From: Rosa chinensis
Taxonomy: Eukaryota; Streptophyta; Magnoliopsida; Rosales; Rosaceae
Length of the DNA stretch: 64,000 bases
Direction of reading: 5' to 3'
NCBI RefSeq assembly: GCF_002994745.2
Contig: NC_037092.1
Span: 3,958,501 to 4,022,500 of the forward strand
Shown one piece after another: positions 34,205 through 45,322 of this stretch. The position numbers were made by a program, and so were the translations under genes. Under the pieces are notes generated by a model. That model saw nothing but the letters and a program-made list of their open reading frames with translations. It ran no database searches and was not told where the DNA came from. Position 1 is the first letter of the stretch; every line of letters begins with the position of its first letter.

Positions 34205-36360
34205 CAAGAAGAAAAGAAAGCTCAGGTTGGTTTGGTTTCATACAACGTTTATGGGAAATGGGTACCGTTCTTTGGGTAATAAGTTCAATGGGTTTGTTTT
34301 ATTTATGCTTATTATGCCATATGAACAATGCTGAGCTAAAATATTTGGAACATGTTAAAAGTTCTGTGAGAACCAAAAGAAACATCTCCTTGCAGGTTCT
34401 TCTCCAAAGTTCCAATTACAAGGTTTATCAACTTTCTAACTTTGAAAAGTACTTTACATTCTTTCCTTTTAGTTTTTACCCTTGAAGCTTGAGTAGCTAG
34501 CTAGAGTTGATTGAATTCAACTGTTTCTTTGTTGGTTGAGTAGTTAATGGTATCTTACTGTTTCTGACTCTGTTCTGTGAAATGTGAACTGCTGTAATTG
34601 CTTTAATGGCTTTTCTTTATGGTTAAGTTGGCTAACCTCTTGGGCTGTTTACCCCACTCTAACTTTAATCAACATGTGTCTTAGCTAATCCTGACCAATC
34701 TAACCTTCTTTATGTTAAACTGGTGTTATGAAGTGGGGTTAAGTGGTCTGTTATCTATATAATATCCTGGGCATTTATTGTTTGCTGCAAGAATCATTGA
34801 CTGTATAAATTTATCAACAATGACCATGCATTTTCATTTTCTATTGAAGAGCTGTCAGTTTCAAGTGTGAAAAGAGATTTAGAAACAGATCACCGTTATG
34901 CTGGAATTAATAATATTATTGACAATGACCCTGCAATTTTGGGTCAATCCTTATTCTCATGCTTATTTAGTCACTCACTTTTAGTTCCAGTTTGAATCTC
35001 TGAAAGTGAATACTTTGCTGTTTGCAAGAAAAAGCTCAGGTCGGTCTGTTTTCATAATGCTTGTATTCATGAATTTTGGTTCAGTCATTTCAAGATGCAC
35101 TGATATATATATATATATATATATATGTTTGGCACACTTTGGCTGCAGATGAGGTGCTTGTTGAAATACCAAAGCAGAAGGGCATAATACTACTTTAAAG
35201 AACAAGGTATTTCTTTACTCATCATATTGGTTTTTCTATGTTAATAATGGATTTTAATAACTAATGTAACTAAAAAGGCTGTTTTTGGTTTTTCCTACCC
35301 TTTTTGGCTGTAGAGTGGCTACCAAAAAAAGAAAGTTATCCACGAGTCAAACTCAGAAGCTCATCAGTCTTGCATAATCTTTTGCTTATATCATTTTCCC
35401 ATGCACCATACCAACAATAATGAACTGAAATATTCGGAAACTTGTGAGTGTAGACGATATGCTTGTGGATAGCAGCAGACAATGAAAGAGACTCTCTTTA
35501 CCAGTACAGTACTCCTTTGAAGGTTTACCTCACTCTAGCTTTAATCAACATGCATGTGTCTTAGCTAATCCTGACCAACCTAACATTCCTTATGTTAAAC
35601 TGGTGTTATTAAGTGGCTTACATCTATATATTTCCTGGGCATTTATTGCTGCAAGATTTTATTGTCTCTGTATCAATTTATCATTATAGTAACAAGTTGG
35701 GAGTAACACTATTAACAATGACCCTGCATTTTCATTTTCAATTAAAGAGCTATCGGTTTCAAATTTGAAAAGGAGACTGCAATTTGAACATCAGTCGTTA
35801 TCCTCATGCTTATTTATTAATTCACTTATAGTTCCAGTTGATGAATCGCTGAAGGTGAGAAATACTTTGTTGTTTGCAAGAAAAAGCTCAAGTTGGTTTG
35901 TTTTCATAATATTTTGGTTTAGACATTTCAAGATGCAGAGAATCAGTATGAGTGCTTACAGATAACAAAAATGTTCCACAGATGAGGTTTTTCTTTTTCT
36001 TTTCTTTTTTTAATAGTCCCATGAGAACCAAAACAAGCCTCTCCGTACAAGTTCTTCCAAGTACAAGGTTTTTCAACTTTTTAAATGTGAGAAGTATTTT
36101 ACTTTGTTATTTTTGTTTTTATCGTGTATGAATAAGCTAGCTATGAGTTTGATTGAATATCTGTCTCTTTGTCAGTTGGTTGAGTGGTTAATGTTACCGT
36201 GCGTTTTCTGACTTTCTTCCGTGAACTGCTGTAATTGCTTTAATGTATTTCTCTGTGGCTCTAGCTATTAACCAGTGTATCTAGATTCATTGTTTCTGAA
36301 TCAATTTATCATTGTACTAACAAGTTGGGGTAGCATTTTCATTCTTCCTCATTACAATGT
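34205..36360. repeat. Three diverged tandem copies of a ~0.83-0.85 kb unit
   Basis: The block CAAGAA(G)AAA...AAGCTCAGGTTGGTTTGTTTTCATA occurs at about 34205, 35025 and 35878. The block around ACTCTAACTTTAATCAACATG...CTGGTGTTAT recurs at 34660 and 35530. The block around GTGAACTGCTGTAATTGCTTTAATG recurs at 34587 and 36222. The third copy is partial. It is non-coding, between two halves of NLR sequence. Confidence 0.7.
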
Positions 36361-36559
36361 GAACAGAAATTCACCAACTGTAACTATGCAACATGGAGTT
36401 GGTGGGTGGGACTTGGGAGTATTTTCTTTTTTCTTTCACTGCTGATATTTGTTTTTACTGTATAATCATTAGGGCAGCTCTCATTCTTCTCTGAAGTTCA
36501 TGCCCGAGTAAACCTGGCATTGGGATTAGATGTGAAAGAGTGACTCAAACGAGTTGCAA

Positions 36560-38134
36560 ATGGCAGGTATGATACTCTTAGCTGGTTTTCTATAATTTTC
36601 GACTTCATTGCAACCTCAAATTAACTTTCCTCGTAACTCAAGCTTTCTCACAGTCTTTCTCTCGTTATACTTGGAAGTAACTTTCCTGAATCATTTATGC
36701 ATGTCTCGTAGATAAGAGTTATAACTGACTTATAAGTTATGAGTTGTATGTTACATTAGAACTAATGATCTGTTGATGCCTACAACAATGTCAACAGCCA
36801 ATCTAATTCATTAAACTTGCTCCAAGGTTGTAAGAATAACAAAAAAGATTGCTTTTGCAGTTTTGCTATTTTAACATGAGCTCGTATTGGTTTTACTTGA
36901 ACTATGATGACATGAACTGATATCGGCTCACCTTAATATATTTCCCCATTGCAGAAACAATTGCACTTGTTTCCAGCGTTTTTGGTTGCCTAACTGTAGC
37001 TGTAACTCTGGCAGCACCCTGTTTTTGTGTACCCCTTACGGATAAATATGATTTCTTGAGGAAATGAGAAAAAAAGCTTTGTGCTCTATTACTTAAACTG
37101 AATGAGCTGGAACAGAAAAGGAGTAAGGTAGATCAGGAATCTAAGGAGAAGGTGGTGCGTAAGTTTGTGAGAAGTTCTGAGTGGTTGCAAGAGACAGAGA
37201 ATATTATCAAGGAAGCTGCTGTATGGAAGTTTGAGGAGAGTATACATAAGAAGTATTGCCGTGGCCTACCCAACTATAAAGCTGGAAAACAAATTTCTGA
37301 AAGAACTGACCAGTTGGTTGAACTAATAACCGAAGGTGAAAAATTCATTAATAAGCAGGGGTCTGATGTGGTCGGGAAAATGATATGAGGAAGCAAGTTC
37401 ATGGGGGAGACGGCAAATGCTACAGTTGAAGAGATAAAGAAGTGTGTATCAGACTATCAGGAGAAGAGGTTGCGACAATACGTGTTTATGGAATGTCTGG
37501 TTTAGGCAAGTCGAATATTGTATCGCAAATTAATGATCTGATATTACATGAGGAAGATGTTGATGATAACACAGGAAATAGCCATTTTGATAAAGTTCTT
37601 TTTGTGACTGTAAAGAATGAGCTCGTATCAACTAAAGCATCCGTTGAGGATCTGCAGAAGCAGATTGCAGATAAATTACAAATTGATCTTCACAAGGAAA
37701 ATGGAAGTAGTGCAGATGATGCATTGGCAAGTGCCTTGGCCAAGTTAAGATTTCTGATCATTTTGGATGATATGCAGACAGAACCGTCTCTTGAGGCAAT
37801 CAGCATTCCAAGGCCAAGTGAAGAGAATCGCTGCAAGGTTATTATTGTATTCAGCTCACTTACAATGTGCAGCGACATCCACGTTGATGAAAAGTTTGAG
37901 ATCAAACCTTTATCTGCTACAGAGGCACAAGAACTGTTTGAGAGTGAAGCTGGCATTAAATTGTCAAAGCTAGGGGATGATACTCAAGCCATTGCAAAGA
38001 AGATGATAGATGAATGTGATGGTTTTCCCGTCACAATTATCTTGCTGGTACCAATGTACAACTTCATACCTGTTGATCTAGAAAGACTGAGCCCTCTCAG
38101 GCTCTCAGCTGCCAATTTGGGTTCTAACTTCTAA
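36560..38134 (+). pseudogene. CC-NB-LRR gene 2, N-terminal half (pseudogene)
   Basis: A first mini-exon ATGGCAG (36560-36566) splices to 36955, giving MAETIALVSSVFGCLTVAV and then CVPLTDKYDFLRK before a stop near 37068. After a frameshift the coiled-coil region continues (LNELEQKRSKVDQESKEKV, WLQETENIIKEAAVWKFEES). A second stop at 37386 and another shift precede the NB-ARC. That has a P-loop RVYGMSGLGKSNIVSQI (usual GMGGVGKTT altered), a kinase-2-like RFLIILDDMQ and a GLPL-like CDGFPVTI. The frame ends at 38134 with unrelated residues and there is no LRR. It belongs to the same RPS2/RPS5-like class as NLR1, whose fragment starts almost exactly where this one ends. Confidence 0.8.
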
Positions 38135-38577
38135 GAAGTTGCTGACGGGCTCATAACGTACACCATTCATCACCATCCCAATGTACACTTCAAGAATTTG
38201 GACAATACAAATAGGAGTTGTTAACAAGTTTACTCATTTGTATGAAAATTTTATGATACATCAATTAGACTAGATTTGACACAAAGGTAGACTCAATCCA
38301 TGCATAAGTAAATTAACTAATTATCTTGATCTCAAATTAGTCTACTTCCGTGTCGAACTAATCTATTTAATGTATTGATACATTAATAATATTAATGCAC
38401 CATAAACCTATGTTCGAAAAGACATCACGAGACTGAAAAATAATCATCTCAATCAATCAATCATGGATATCCAAAATCGAACGTCATGAAGTCGTCCGTA
38501 TTTTCACGGGAAAAGTTTTTTTTTTTTTTTTTTGGAATAACACTAATAAGTATTTGTAATCGTATAAAACTCGTAAA
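38135..38577. other. No gene; T-run at 38517-38533
   Basis: AT-rich sequence after the NLR2 fragment with a 17-nt T-run. Nothing else is recognised. Confidence 0.5.
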
Positions 38578-38635
38578 CACAATGAGTATTGTTCATTACA
38601 CTTATCAATTGAAAAAATGAACAATACTCATTGTG
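38578..38635. repeat. Perfect 20-bp inverted repeat
   Basis: CACAATGAGTATTGTTCATT (38578-38597) is the exact reverse complement of 38616-38635, separated by 18 nt. The right arm is inside the hAT transposase fragment. Confidence 0.9.
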
Positions 38636-38963
38636 AAAGAAATTTGAGCATCTATAAGTTTATTCACTCTTTGAGGAGGAATATGATTACACCACAAAGA
38701 GCCGAAAATTTGGTGTTTGTGCATAAAGTCTTTGTCTTTTATCAAGGAGAACTCCACAATACAAAAGTGGAGAAACGTGAGATATTGGAGGGGATAATTT
38801 TGATTCAATCGATACGGTTAATGGAGGCATTCTTGAGGTTTCCAACCTCTCTCTTGATGAACTGGACTTGGAGGGTGTAATCTTTGATGATGATAACGAA
38901 GTTGATAGAAGTTGTGGAAGTTTGTTTATTGTGCTTGAACTTAGTTTTATTTATGTTGTTTGA
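38605..38963 (+). pseudogene. hAT-family transposase, C-terminal fragment
   Basis: One frame reads NNTHCERNLSIYKFIHSLRR and then ITPQRAENLVFVHKVF, which matches the CERNWS...IHSKRRN...LVFV block of the hAT C-terminal dimerisation domain in plant hAT/DUF659-type proteins. After a frameshift another frame (38820-38963) reads ILEVSNLSLDELDLEGVIF to a stop. The rest of the transposase is absent. It is a domestication-neutral remnant. Confidence 0.7.
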
Positions 38964-39329
38964 ACTTTTTATGTTGTTTGAACTTTTTGTTAAGTAATTT
39001 GATCCTTGGACTTATGTTTTGTATGATTGACACGTTCACCACTACGATTCTTGCTTTATTAGGTATTAAAATGATGTTTGACTTGTGCGTTTAGGCTTTG
39101 CTTGATACTGCATTTTGTGTCTAAACTTACTGCATGTTTGTTGGAACTTTGATTAGTAAGATTAGCGTTCTTTTGTTAATATGTTGCTGGATATGTTTTG
39201 CGCATTCATATCTCCTTGTCCTTTGTTATATCTGTTTCCTTTATCTATGGTGATTTCCTTATATAAGGGCAGTTGCTAGGTTGTATTTCCATTCATCTTC
39301 TTAAATATATAAGATACTAAGGCAATAAG
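38964..39329. other. No recognisable feature
   Basis: AT-rich sequence between the hAT remnant and the prohibitin-like repeat. Nothing conserved is seen. Confidence 0.5.
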
Positions 39330-40020
39330 CAAAGCAACAAGGCGATTAACATCGAGGCGGACAAGAACCCTAAGGGTGAGGTCGAGAGAGGAGATTAACA
39401 TCGGGGTGGACGAGAACCGTAAGGGTGAGGTCAACCATATGGAGATCCTTGGTGCAGCAGACGGAGGAGAACTCGTGAGGTCGGGTCCGGATGTTTTAGA
39501 TGTACGGCTTCTGGATCCATGGGACAACGAAGTAGGTGACTTAGCCTATGGTGTCGTTGAGGACGTCAAGGAAACGGTCAACGAGGGCAGCGCCCTGGCC
39601 GGCGTCGACTGTGTAGAGGGTGGAGGTGACGATGGTGGCGCCTGTGACAAGGCTGAAGGCGGTGAGGGCGAGTTTGGTGAGGAAGGGCACGGCGATGAGA
39701 GGCGATTAACATCGGGGTGGACGAGAACCGTAAGGGTGAGGTCAACCATATGGAGATCCTTGGTGCAGCAGAAGGAGGAGAACTCGTGAGGCCGGGTCCG
39801 GATGTTTTAGATGTACGGCTTCTAGATCCATGGGACGAGGAAGTAGGTGATTTAGCCTATGGTGTCGTTGAGGACGTCAAGGAAACGGTCAACGAGGGCA
39901 GCGCCCTGGCCGGCGTCGACTGTGTAGAGGGTGGAGGTGACGATGGTGACGCCAGTGCCAAGGCTGAAGGCGGTGCGGGCGAGTTTGGTGAGGAAGAGCA
40001 TGGCGACGCTTCCCATAGTT
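39330..40020 (-). pseudogene. Prohibitin-like first exon, tandemly duplicated pseudogene
   Basis: Reading minus from the ATG at 40018, the frame gives MGSVAMLFLTKLARTAFSLG, then TSTLYTVDAG, ALVDRFLDVLNDTIG, YFLVPWI, RTRPHEFSS and DLHMVDLTLTVL, with three in-frame stops between. This follows the N-terminal ~100 residues of plant prohibitins (PHB3/4 type, mitochondrial inner-membrane ring complex). A second copy of the same stretch (39393-39703) follows at a 311-bp period, out of frame with the first. A third short piece (about 39330-39392, LTLRVLVRLDVNRL) follows that. The sequence is GC-rich compared with its surroundings. Long plus-strand frames here are shadows. Confidence 0.8.
39393..40014. 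repeat. Tandem duplication, 311-bp period
   Basis: GATTAACATCGGGGTGGACG begins at 39393 and 39704. The copies are highly similar through the prohibitin-like sequence, differing at scattered bases (for example gggacaacgaag against gggacgaggaag). Confidence 0.9.
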
Positions 40021-40061
40021 TGAGGATGTGAGGGTCGAACTCGGTTAGGGTAAAATGCAAA

Positions 40062-40218
40062 GGAAATTATACATATACTAAAGGCCAAAGAGCACTATTT
40101 ATAACACTGTTCCTAGCACTGTTCATTGAAATGAACACTTTACCCTTATCTTTTGATTTGAATTACAATCTTTTTTTTCTTTTTCTTTTTTATAAAAATT
40201 CTGCCATATACTTTAATT
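40062..40218 (+). repeat. Dispersed repeat, inverted copy of 4.83-4.97 kb
   Basis: From TATACATATACTAAAGGCC to ATTCTGCCATATACTTT it matches the reverse complement of 4828-4968. It contains a small palindrome TGTTCATTGAAATGAACA. Confidence 0.65.
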
Positions 40219-40354
40219 TTTTTTATTATTAAAAATAAAAACAATTCTGTTTTATATTTTTAAATTTCTACAAATCATAGAAAAATTTTATTTTTTGTTG
40301 TATCTCATTTGTTGTTAATCTATTAATCTATTATCAACAACAAAACAAAAGAAA

Positions 40355-40642
40355 TCATATTTTAAGTAACGCTGATGTTTTTTAGATTGCGAGTAATCCG
40401 AGTATTCATCTATTACATATGAAACTTGGAAAAAAAAAATCGGAATTCTTTCACTGCATGATTGTTTATGTGTGAGAATAGGGAACGAGAACTAAGTATC
40501 ATATTTTAAGTAACGCTGATGTTTTTTAGATTGCGAGTAATCCGAGTATTCATCTATTACATATGAAACTTGGAAAAAAAAAATCGGAATTCTTTCACTG
40601 CATGATTGTTTATGTGTGAGAATAGGGAACGAGAACTAAGTA
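40355..40642. repeat. Perfect or near-perfect tandem duplication, 144-bp period
   Basis: The stretch TCATATTTTAAGTAACGCTG at 40355 is repeated at 40499, and both copies end in GAACTAAGTAT. I see essentially no differences, so the duplication is recent. Confidence 0.9.
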
Positions 40643-40652
40643 TGAGGCAAGG

Positions 40653-40658
<6 letters not shown>

Positions 40659-40722
<64 letters not shown>
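40659..40722. repeat. (GA)n microsatellite, about 32 units
   Basis: Uninterrupted GA dinucleotides. They create long Ser-Leu frames on the other strand that are not genes. Confidence 0.95.
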
Positions 40723-40726
<4 letters not shown>

Positions 40727-41610
40727 ACAAGCATGTATAGTGGTTCATATGTAATGTTGACATACGACGTATAAGTCGAAAATGTATGTGGTTGTGATAG
40801 TATAACAAAGTGCATATGATGCATACATGTGTGATGAACGCGATGACGCGTACATAATGATATGTATATGTTGTATGCATACGATGCATATGTTAGGATC
40901 GGGAGTGTTATTACTCGCCGAGTCCCCCAAGTCACGTAGTTAGTAAAACGGAAATTTGGAATTAAATTATGTTCGATGATGTCGGCGAGGCTAAGAATGA
41001 AGCTCCGGTATCGAGGTAACTACTTGTCATATTAGCGAGACTATGGCAAGACCATGATAGTCCCCCGAGTATGAGTGTGTAAGAATTGTGCTCGCTCATA
41101 TTGAGTGAGTGATAGGTAGTGTGAGTTTTGTCCTATGGTCTTATTAATGGGATGTAAAAGAAATTTAATTGTTGCGATCAACAATAGGTGAAAATTTTCA
41201 ATATTTCCATTAATAGACTATAGAACGAAAAGTATAAGCGTGAAGCTCAATGATAGTCCATGTCGGGTACTGCCTCCACTTGTGATAAGTGGTATGAATA
41301 AGTCCCCCAAGTGTAGAGAACGCTCGGGAGGTGAGATGACTCAAAAGCAAGGGATTGGACCTTGGCTTACCCGCTTGGTGTACCTCGCTCGGGGCAAGGA
41401 TTATAATGCAAGGGACTAGACCTTGGCTTACGTAAGGGAGCTACCCTGTAGTCATCCCGTTGGGATACCTCACTCGAGTAGAAGATTTATGAGGGCCTGT
41501 AGGCCTTGTGTACCCGGTGGGGTAGATAGGCTTCGAGCCTCTTGTACCCGTTGAGGTGAATGAGAGTTTGAGCCTCCTTAACCCAATGGGGTTGAATGAG
41601 GGCCGGTACT
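40723..41610. mobile_element. Possible LTR-retrotransposon remnant
   Basis: A region richer in AGTCCCCC(G/A)AG motifs (40921, 41061 and 41302) and short local repeats (GCAAGGGA..GACCTTGGCTTAC at 41348 and 41408). Such blocks are common in large plant Ty3-type LTRs. No termini, target duplication or coding domain is visible. It ends where the FMN/FHy spacer copy begins. Confidence 0.35.
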
Positions 41611-41856
41611 ATTGTTGTGGTTTAGCAGTTTGCACGAGTTATGGGATCGATTGGTATGACCAAAGTTCGCTTCTTTCTTCTGTTGTGTGACTGAATCACC
41701 GGTTATTACTTATTAGCATTCTTGTTGACTTGGATTCTCGAGATACATGACCCGGGTGCAGAGGGACTGCAAGGCCCGACTATTCAAGGTTCTTTGGAAA
41801 AGAACATCATCGACAGGTTTGAGTATGTAACCTATTGAGTATCTTCAGATTAAAAA

Positions 41857-41893
<37 letters not shown>

Positions 41894-42540
41894 TCCTATC
41901 CAGAGCGAGGCATCGCTTTGAAATTTCAGAGCGAGGTTAGGGTTTAGGGTCACTTTTCGGTCGCATATCCACATCTCAACCGTTCAGTTTTTAGGTACTA
42001 ATGTATAGATCATCTCTGCAAAATTTCAACGAAATTGATGGTCTTTAAGGTATCTAACTCGCTTAAACCAATGGACGAACTGAATCTGTCCAACCTGAAC
42101 CGTACTAGCTTTAAGGCAGTTATCAATGCCTTAACGACCATCAATTTAGCTGAAATCTTGCAGAGATAATCTATACATTAGTACCTAAAAACTGAACGGT
42201 TGAGATGTGGATATGCGACCGAAAAGTGACCCTAAACCCTAACCTCGCTCTGAAATTTCAAAGCGATGCCTCGCTCTGGATAGGATCTGTATATATATAT
42301 ATATTTACCATGTAAAGAATTGAGTATGTAACTTCATGTTCTGTGAGTTAATGGAAGATACAGTAACTTATAGGGCAATCATCATTGCAGTAACTTCATG
42401 ATTATGAAGCGATTGGCAATTGACAATACAATAAAACGAGTTTCTGATACATGGCATTTGTAATGCACACCACTATGTTTCAGGAAATGACTCGAAATGA
42501 AAGCATGCTATTGTCTCGATAATGAGTGTGTACAACAGCT
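41611..42540. repeat. FMN/FHy spacer copy upstream of copy C, interrupted by a foldback
   Basis: It follows 2.82-3.38 kb (TTGTTGTGGTTTAGCAGTTTGC onward) and is interrupted by the element at 41889-42290. No gene is present. Confidence 0.75.
41889..42290. mobile_element. Foldback (MITE-like) element, 402 bp, in a TA microsatellite
   Basis: ACAGATCCTATCCAGAGCGA inward from both ends: the arms are almost identical for about 120 bp and remain similar to about 160 bp, leaving a core of roughly 80 bp. (TA)n flanks both sides. The paralogous spacers at about 3060-3090 and 63095-63115 lack it and read AAAATATTTACC-like sequence at this point, so this is a secondary insertion with TA-rich target. There is no coding capacity. 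The arms contain AGGGTTTAGGG, which is not a telomere array. Confidence 0.88.
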
Positions 42541-45322
42541 TCAAACTCCATTAGCAATTAGCCAATGAAGTAGAATAAGTAGAATTTGGGAAATTTCAGG
42601 GGCATCCTTATGTGGGCTTTTAAGATATGGGTCATCCTTGAATTTTGAGTGCATTGGAAGATCAAGAGCTTCCTCTGCAATTTTCCTATCCTCATGGATC
42701 ATTTCAGTCAAGCTCCCGAGAGCTGGGAAATTGGCCTGTATAATATCATACCAAAATATTACACAGAATAACATGGAAAAAATGACTAATTTACTGTAAG
42801 AAATTAATTGATTTTTAATGTGTAAGTTTATACCTCAGGCCATATGTAGCCAACTATGACAAGAAGCAATTCCTCCCCATAGAAGTCCTCATCAAAATCA
42901 TGAAGCAGCCATGGCTCCTGCATTGTAATTGAACTTGTAAGCAATAAGAAAAAAAAACTTGCAAAGGGTGAGTTATGTGTTCTGAAAGACTCACTATAGT
43001 CTTTTCAGTGTTGTTAAAATAAGGATTCCAACAAACATTCATGACCATTTTAAAGACACAACACGTTGGTAATCCAGCCAAACCAAAATATACCCCCGAG
43101 GGATGTTCGAAAAGGAGAGTTGAATATTGCTTGGTGGATAGATTAGCTGGAGAAAAGATGGTAGCACCCTTATTAGGATAATGAAACAACTTTATCAAGC
43201 ATTAAAGGAGAGAGAGAGATCTTATCATATGCAACAAAGCAATTATCTAAAGGTCGAAATGTGGGTGTACCTAAGGACACCAAGCATATTTACAGTATGA
43301 GCTACATGAAATAAAACTTACGGATATTGTTATCTCAAATTAACAACATCAGTTATCACTATGTCATCCTAAGACATGTAGACTGTTAAGAGTTTAATTA
43401 CTGAATTAGCCAATAGCAAAAAGCATTAGTCCACAACCTGTAGGGATCCCAACTACTTTTGAGCCCTGACGAAATCCCTTAACGACAGGACCACCAATTT
43501 GCCCAGGTTCTATTAGTAAAGTGTTTTTTATCCCTGCAACAACAAATCAATGCTATGAAAATGGCGAATGCAAGTTGCATATGGATGCAGAAAGGAGAGA
43601 TATTGGGTGTTGACAATCTTTCAAAGGAGGTAGGCCCCACTTTTCAGGATGTAAATCAAGTAGAGAGTTGATCACCTCATCTGCTGAAGTATAGAGATGG
43701 GATTGCTTTGGCAAAGAGGGTACAACAACTACCTCCATTCCAGCAGCCTTACTGGCTGTCACACCTGGCCTGAAAAACCCGAATAGAGAAATGTTCAGAA
43801 AGAAATGCAAAAGAAAGTGACATTAGGTCTTAAACCACAAACATCATCAGGAACATCTGGCATATAATTATCATTGCCGGAGCACTTCTTGCAAACAAAA
43901 TAGGAACCCAATCTTTCTGTAGCAAATGTAATTTTTTGGAACTTAACAGTGCAACTTTGGAGGGAAGCAAGACAATATACCATAATAATTTCTTGTGTAG
44001 ATCATTTTGATAGCAAATAGATACAAAGGGAGAAGCCAAGGTCTTCAGATAGTCATGCTTTACTTCATAAATTTATATTTGCTTTCGACAGAAAATCTCA
44101 AACATTAGATTCAATTCTATGGGTGACCTAAACTGTATTCATTACATGAAAGTATAACCTTTGAGTGTGAAAATCAACGTCCTAAAAACAAGACCGGTGA
44201 TTGAACATAAGAGGAAAAGGGTCAATGATCAGTTAACTAGAGTCAAACCGAAGTTGAAACCATGTAACATGAAACGTACATCTACATCTACATACAAAAA
44301 AGACACAGAACAAACCTAATCTGCAAAAACCAAAGTAAGGTTACTCACAGAGAATCTTCAATGACAAGACAGCTGGACGGTTCAATATTTAATCTTTTAG
44401 CAGCTTCAAGGAGTCTACAATGCAAAACTGTAAAGAGTTTCTGAAGAGCAAGTACTCAAAGCTTATAATATTAAACGAAGTCATGATTGAACGAAAAATT
44501 GTTGCATTCTCACATTTCAGGAGATGGCTTTCCTGATCTTACTTCGTCACCTCCAATGATGACTAAGAAGGATTCTTTCCAACTTGCATATGAAAACACA
44601 ATAAGAAAATAACTAATTCCTTAGTATACTATAACACATCGTAGCACCCTTGATGCATGTCATACCAAACAAGTTTCAATCTTAGAAAAATAAGCAAGAG
44701 CATATTTCTGTGAGAACTATACCCTGATGAAAAGAAATTTTGGTTTCTATCTTTTCCCTTGGTGAGTTTGAAGCCAATGTTATTGGCACTTTGTGACCAC
44801 TCAAATGTTGTATTAGCTGATTGGAACCTGGAAGCACTTTGATGTTGTACCACGTAGAGCGACAATTGACAAAAAGCCATCAGCCATTTGCAATGAAAGT
44901 ATCGGCTAACTATTGGTGTTTGAAAGTACGTGCAGAAGTTGATTACTGATTTGAGAACATTGGGTCCAGCTCTGAGAGTAATTCGTTCACTCGTTGTGCA
45001 AGATAGCCCATAATCCTCCACAACAGCAGTTGCAGCTTCAAGAGGTGTTTTTCCAACTATCTCTTGAATTTCCTTCCCATCCCATTTCTTTCCATACTTG
45101 CCCAAATAAACTCTTAAAACATCACTACTATGCCATCTGTGATGAAATTAAAATCATAAGAAAAGTTGCAGGCAACATCATTACATTATTATAGACCGAA
45201 GTAAATGGAAATGGTACTCGGACCACAAGCAGACCTGTGTGGAGTAGTGTACCATCCAAATCAAGGATAACACACGAAACTAATTTCTTTAATGGCTCTG
45301 CGATGAACATCTTCAAGACCAT
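42541..45322 (-). pseudogene. FMN/FHy copy C, full-length but damaged
   Basis: All ten exon positions are recognisable from ATG 45320-45322 (MVLKMFIAEPLKKL...DLDGTLLHT) to the last exon. Exon 2 has lost one T near 45126, which brings an immediate stop, and has gained GTTC near 44985, so the net shift is restored only after about 45 codons. The kinase half has changed conserved residues: GVYFGWAG has become GVYFGLAG, TRGVF has become TCCVF, and GFGRGSKVLG has become GFRQGSKVVG. The usual stop has been lost by a 1-bp deletion, so the frame runs on to 42541. The 5'UTR acceptor AG is missing. It is probably non-functional. Confidence 0.8.

Noticed and set aside
39376..40031. Plus-strand acidic frames of 104-137 codons (for example starting MRSREEINIGVDENRK)
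   Set aside because: They are the antisense of the prohibitin-like duplication; the minus strand carries the recognisable protein.
40557..40935. Minus-strand frames with long Ser-Leu runs
   Set aside because: Product of the (GA)n microsatellite.
41930..42245. AGGGTTTAGGG stretches as an interstitial telomere
   Set aside because: Only about one and a half repeats, present symmetrically as part of the foldback arms.
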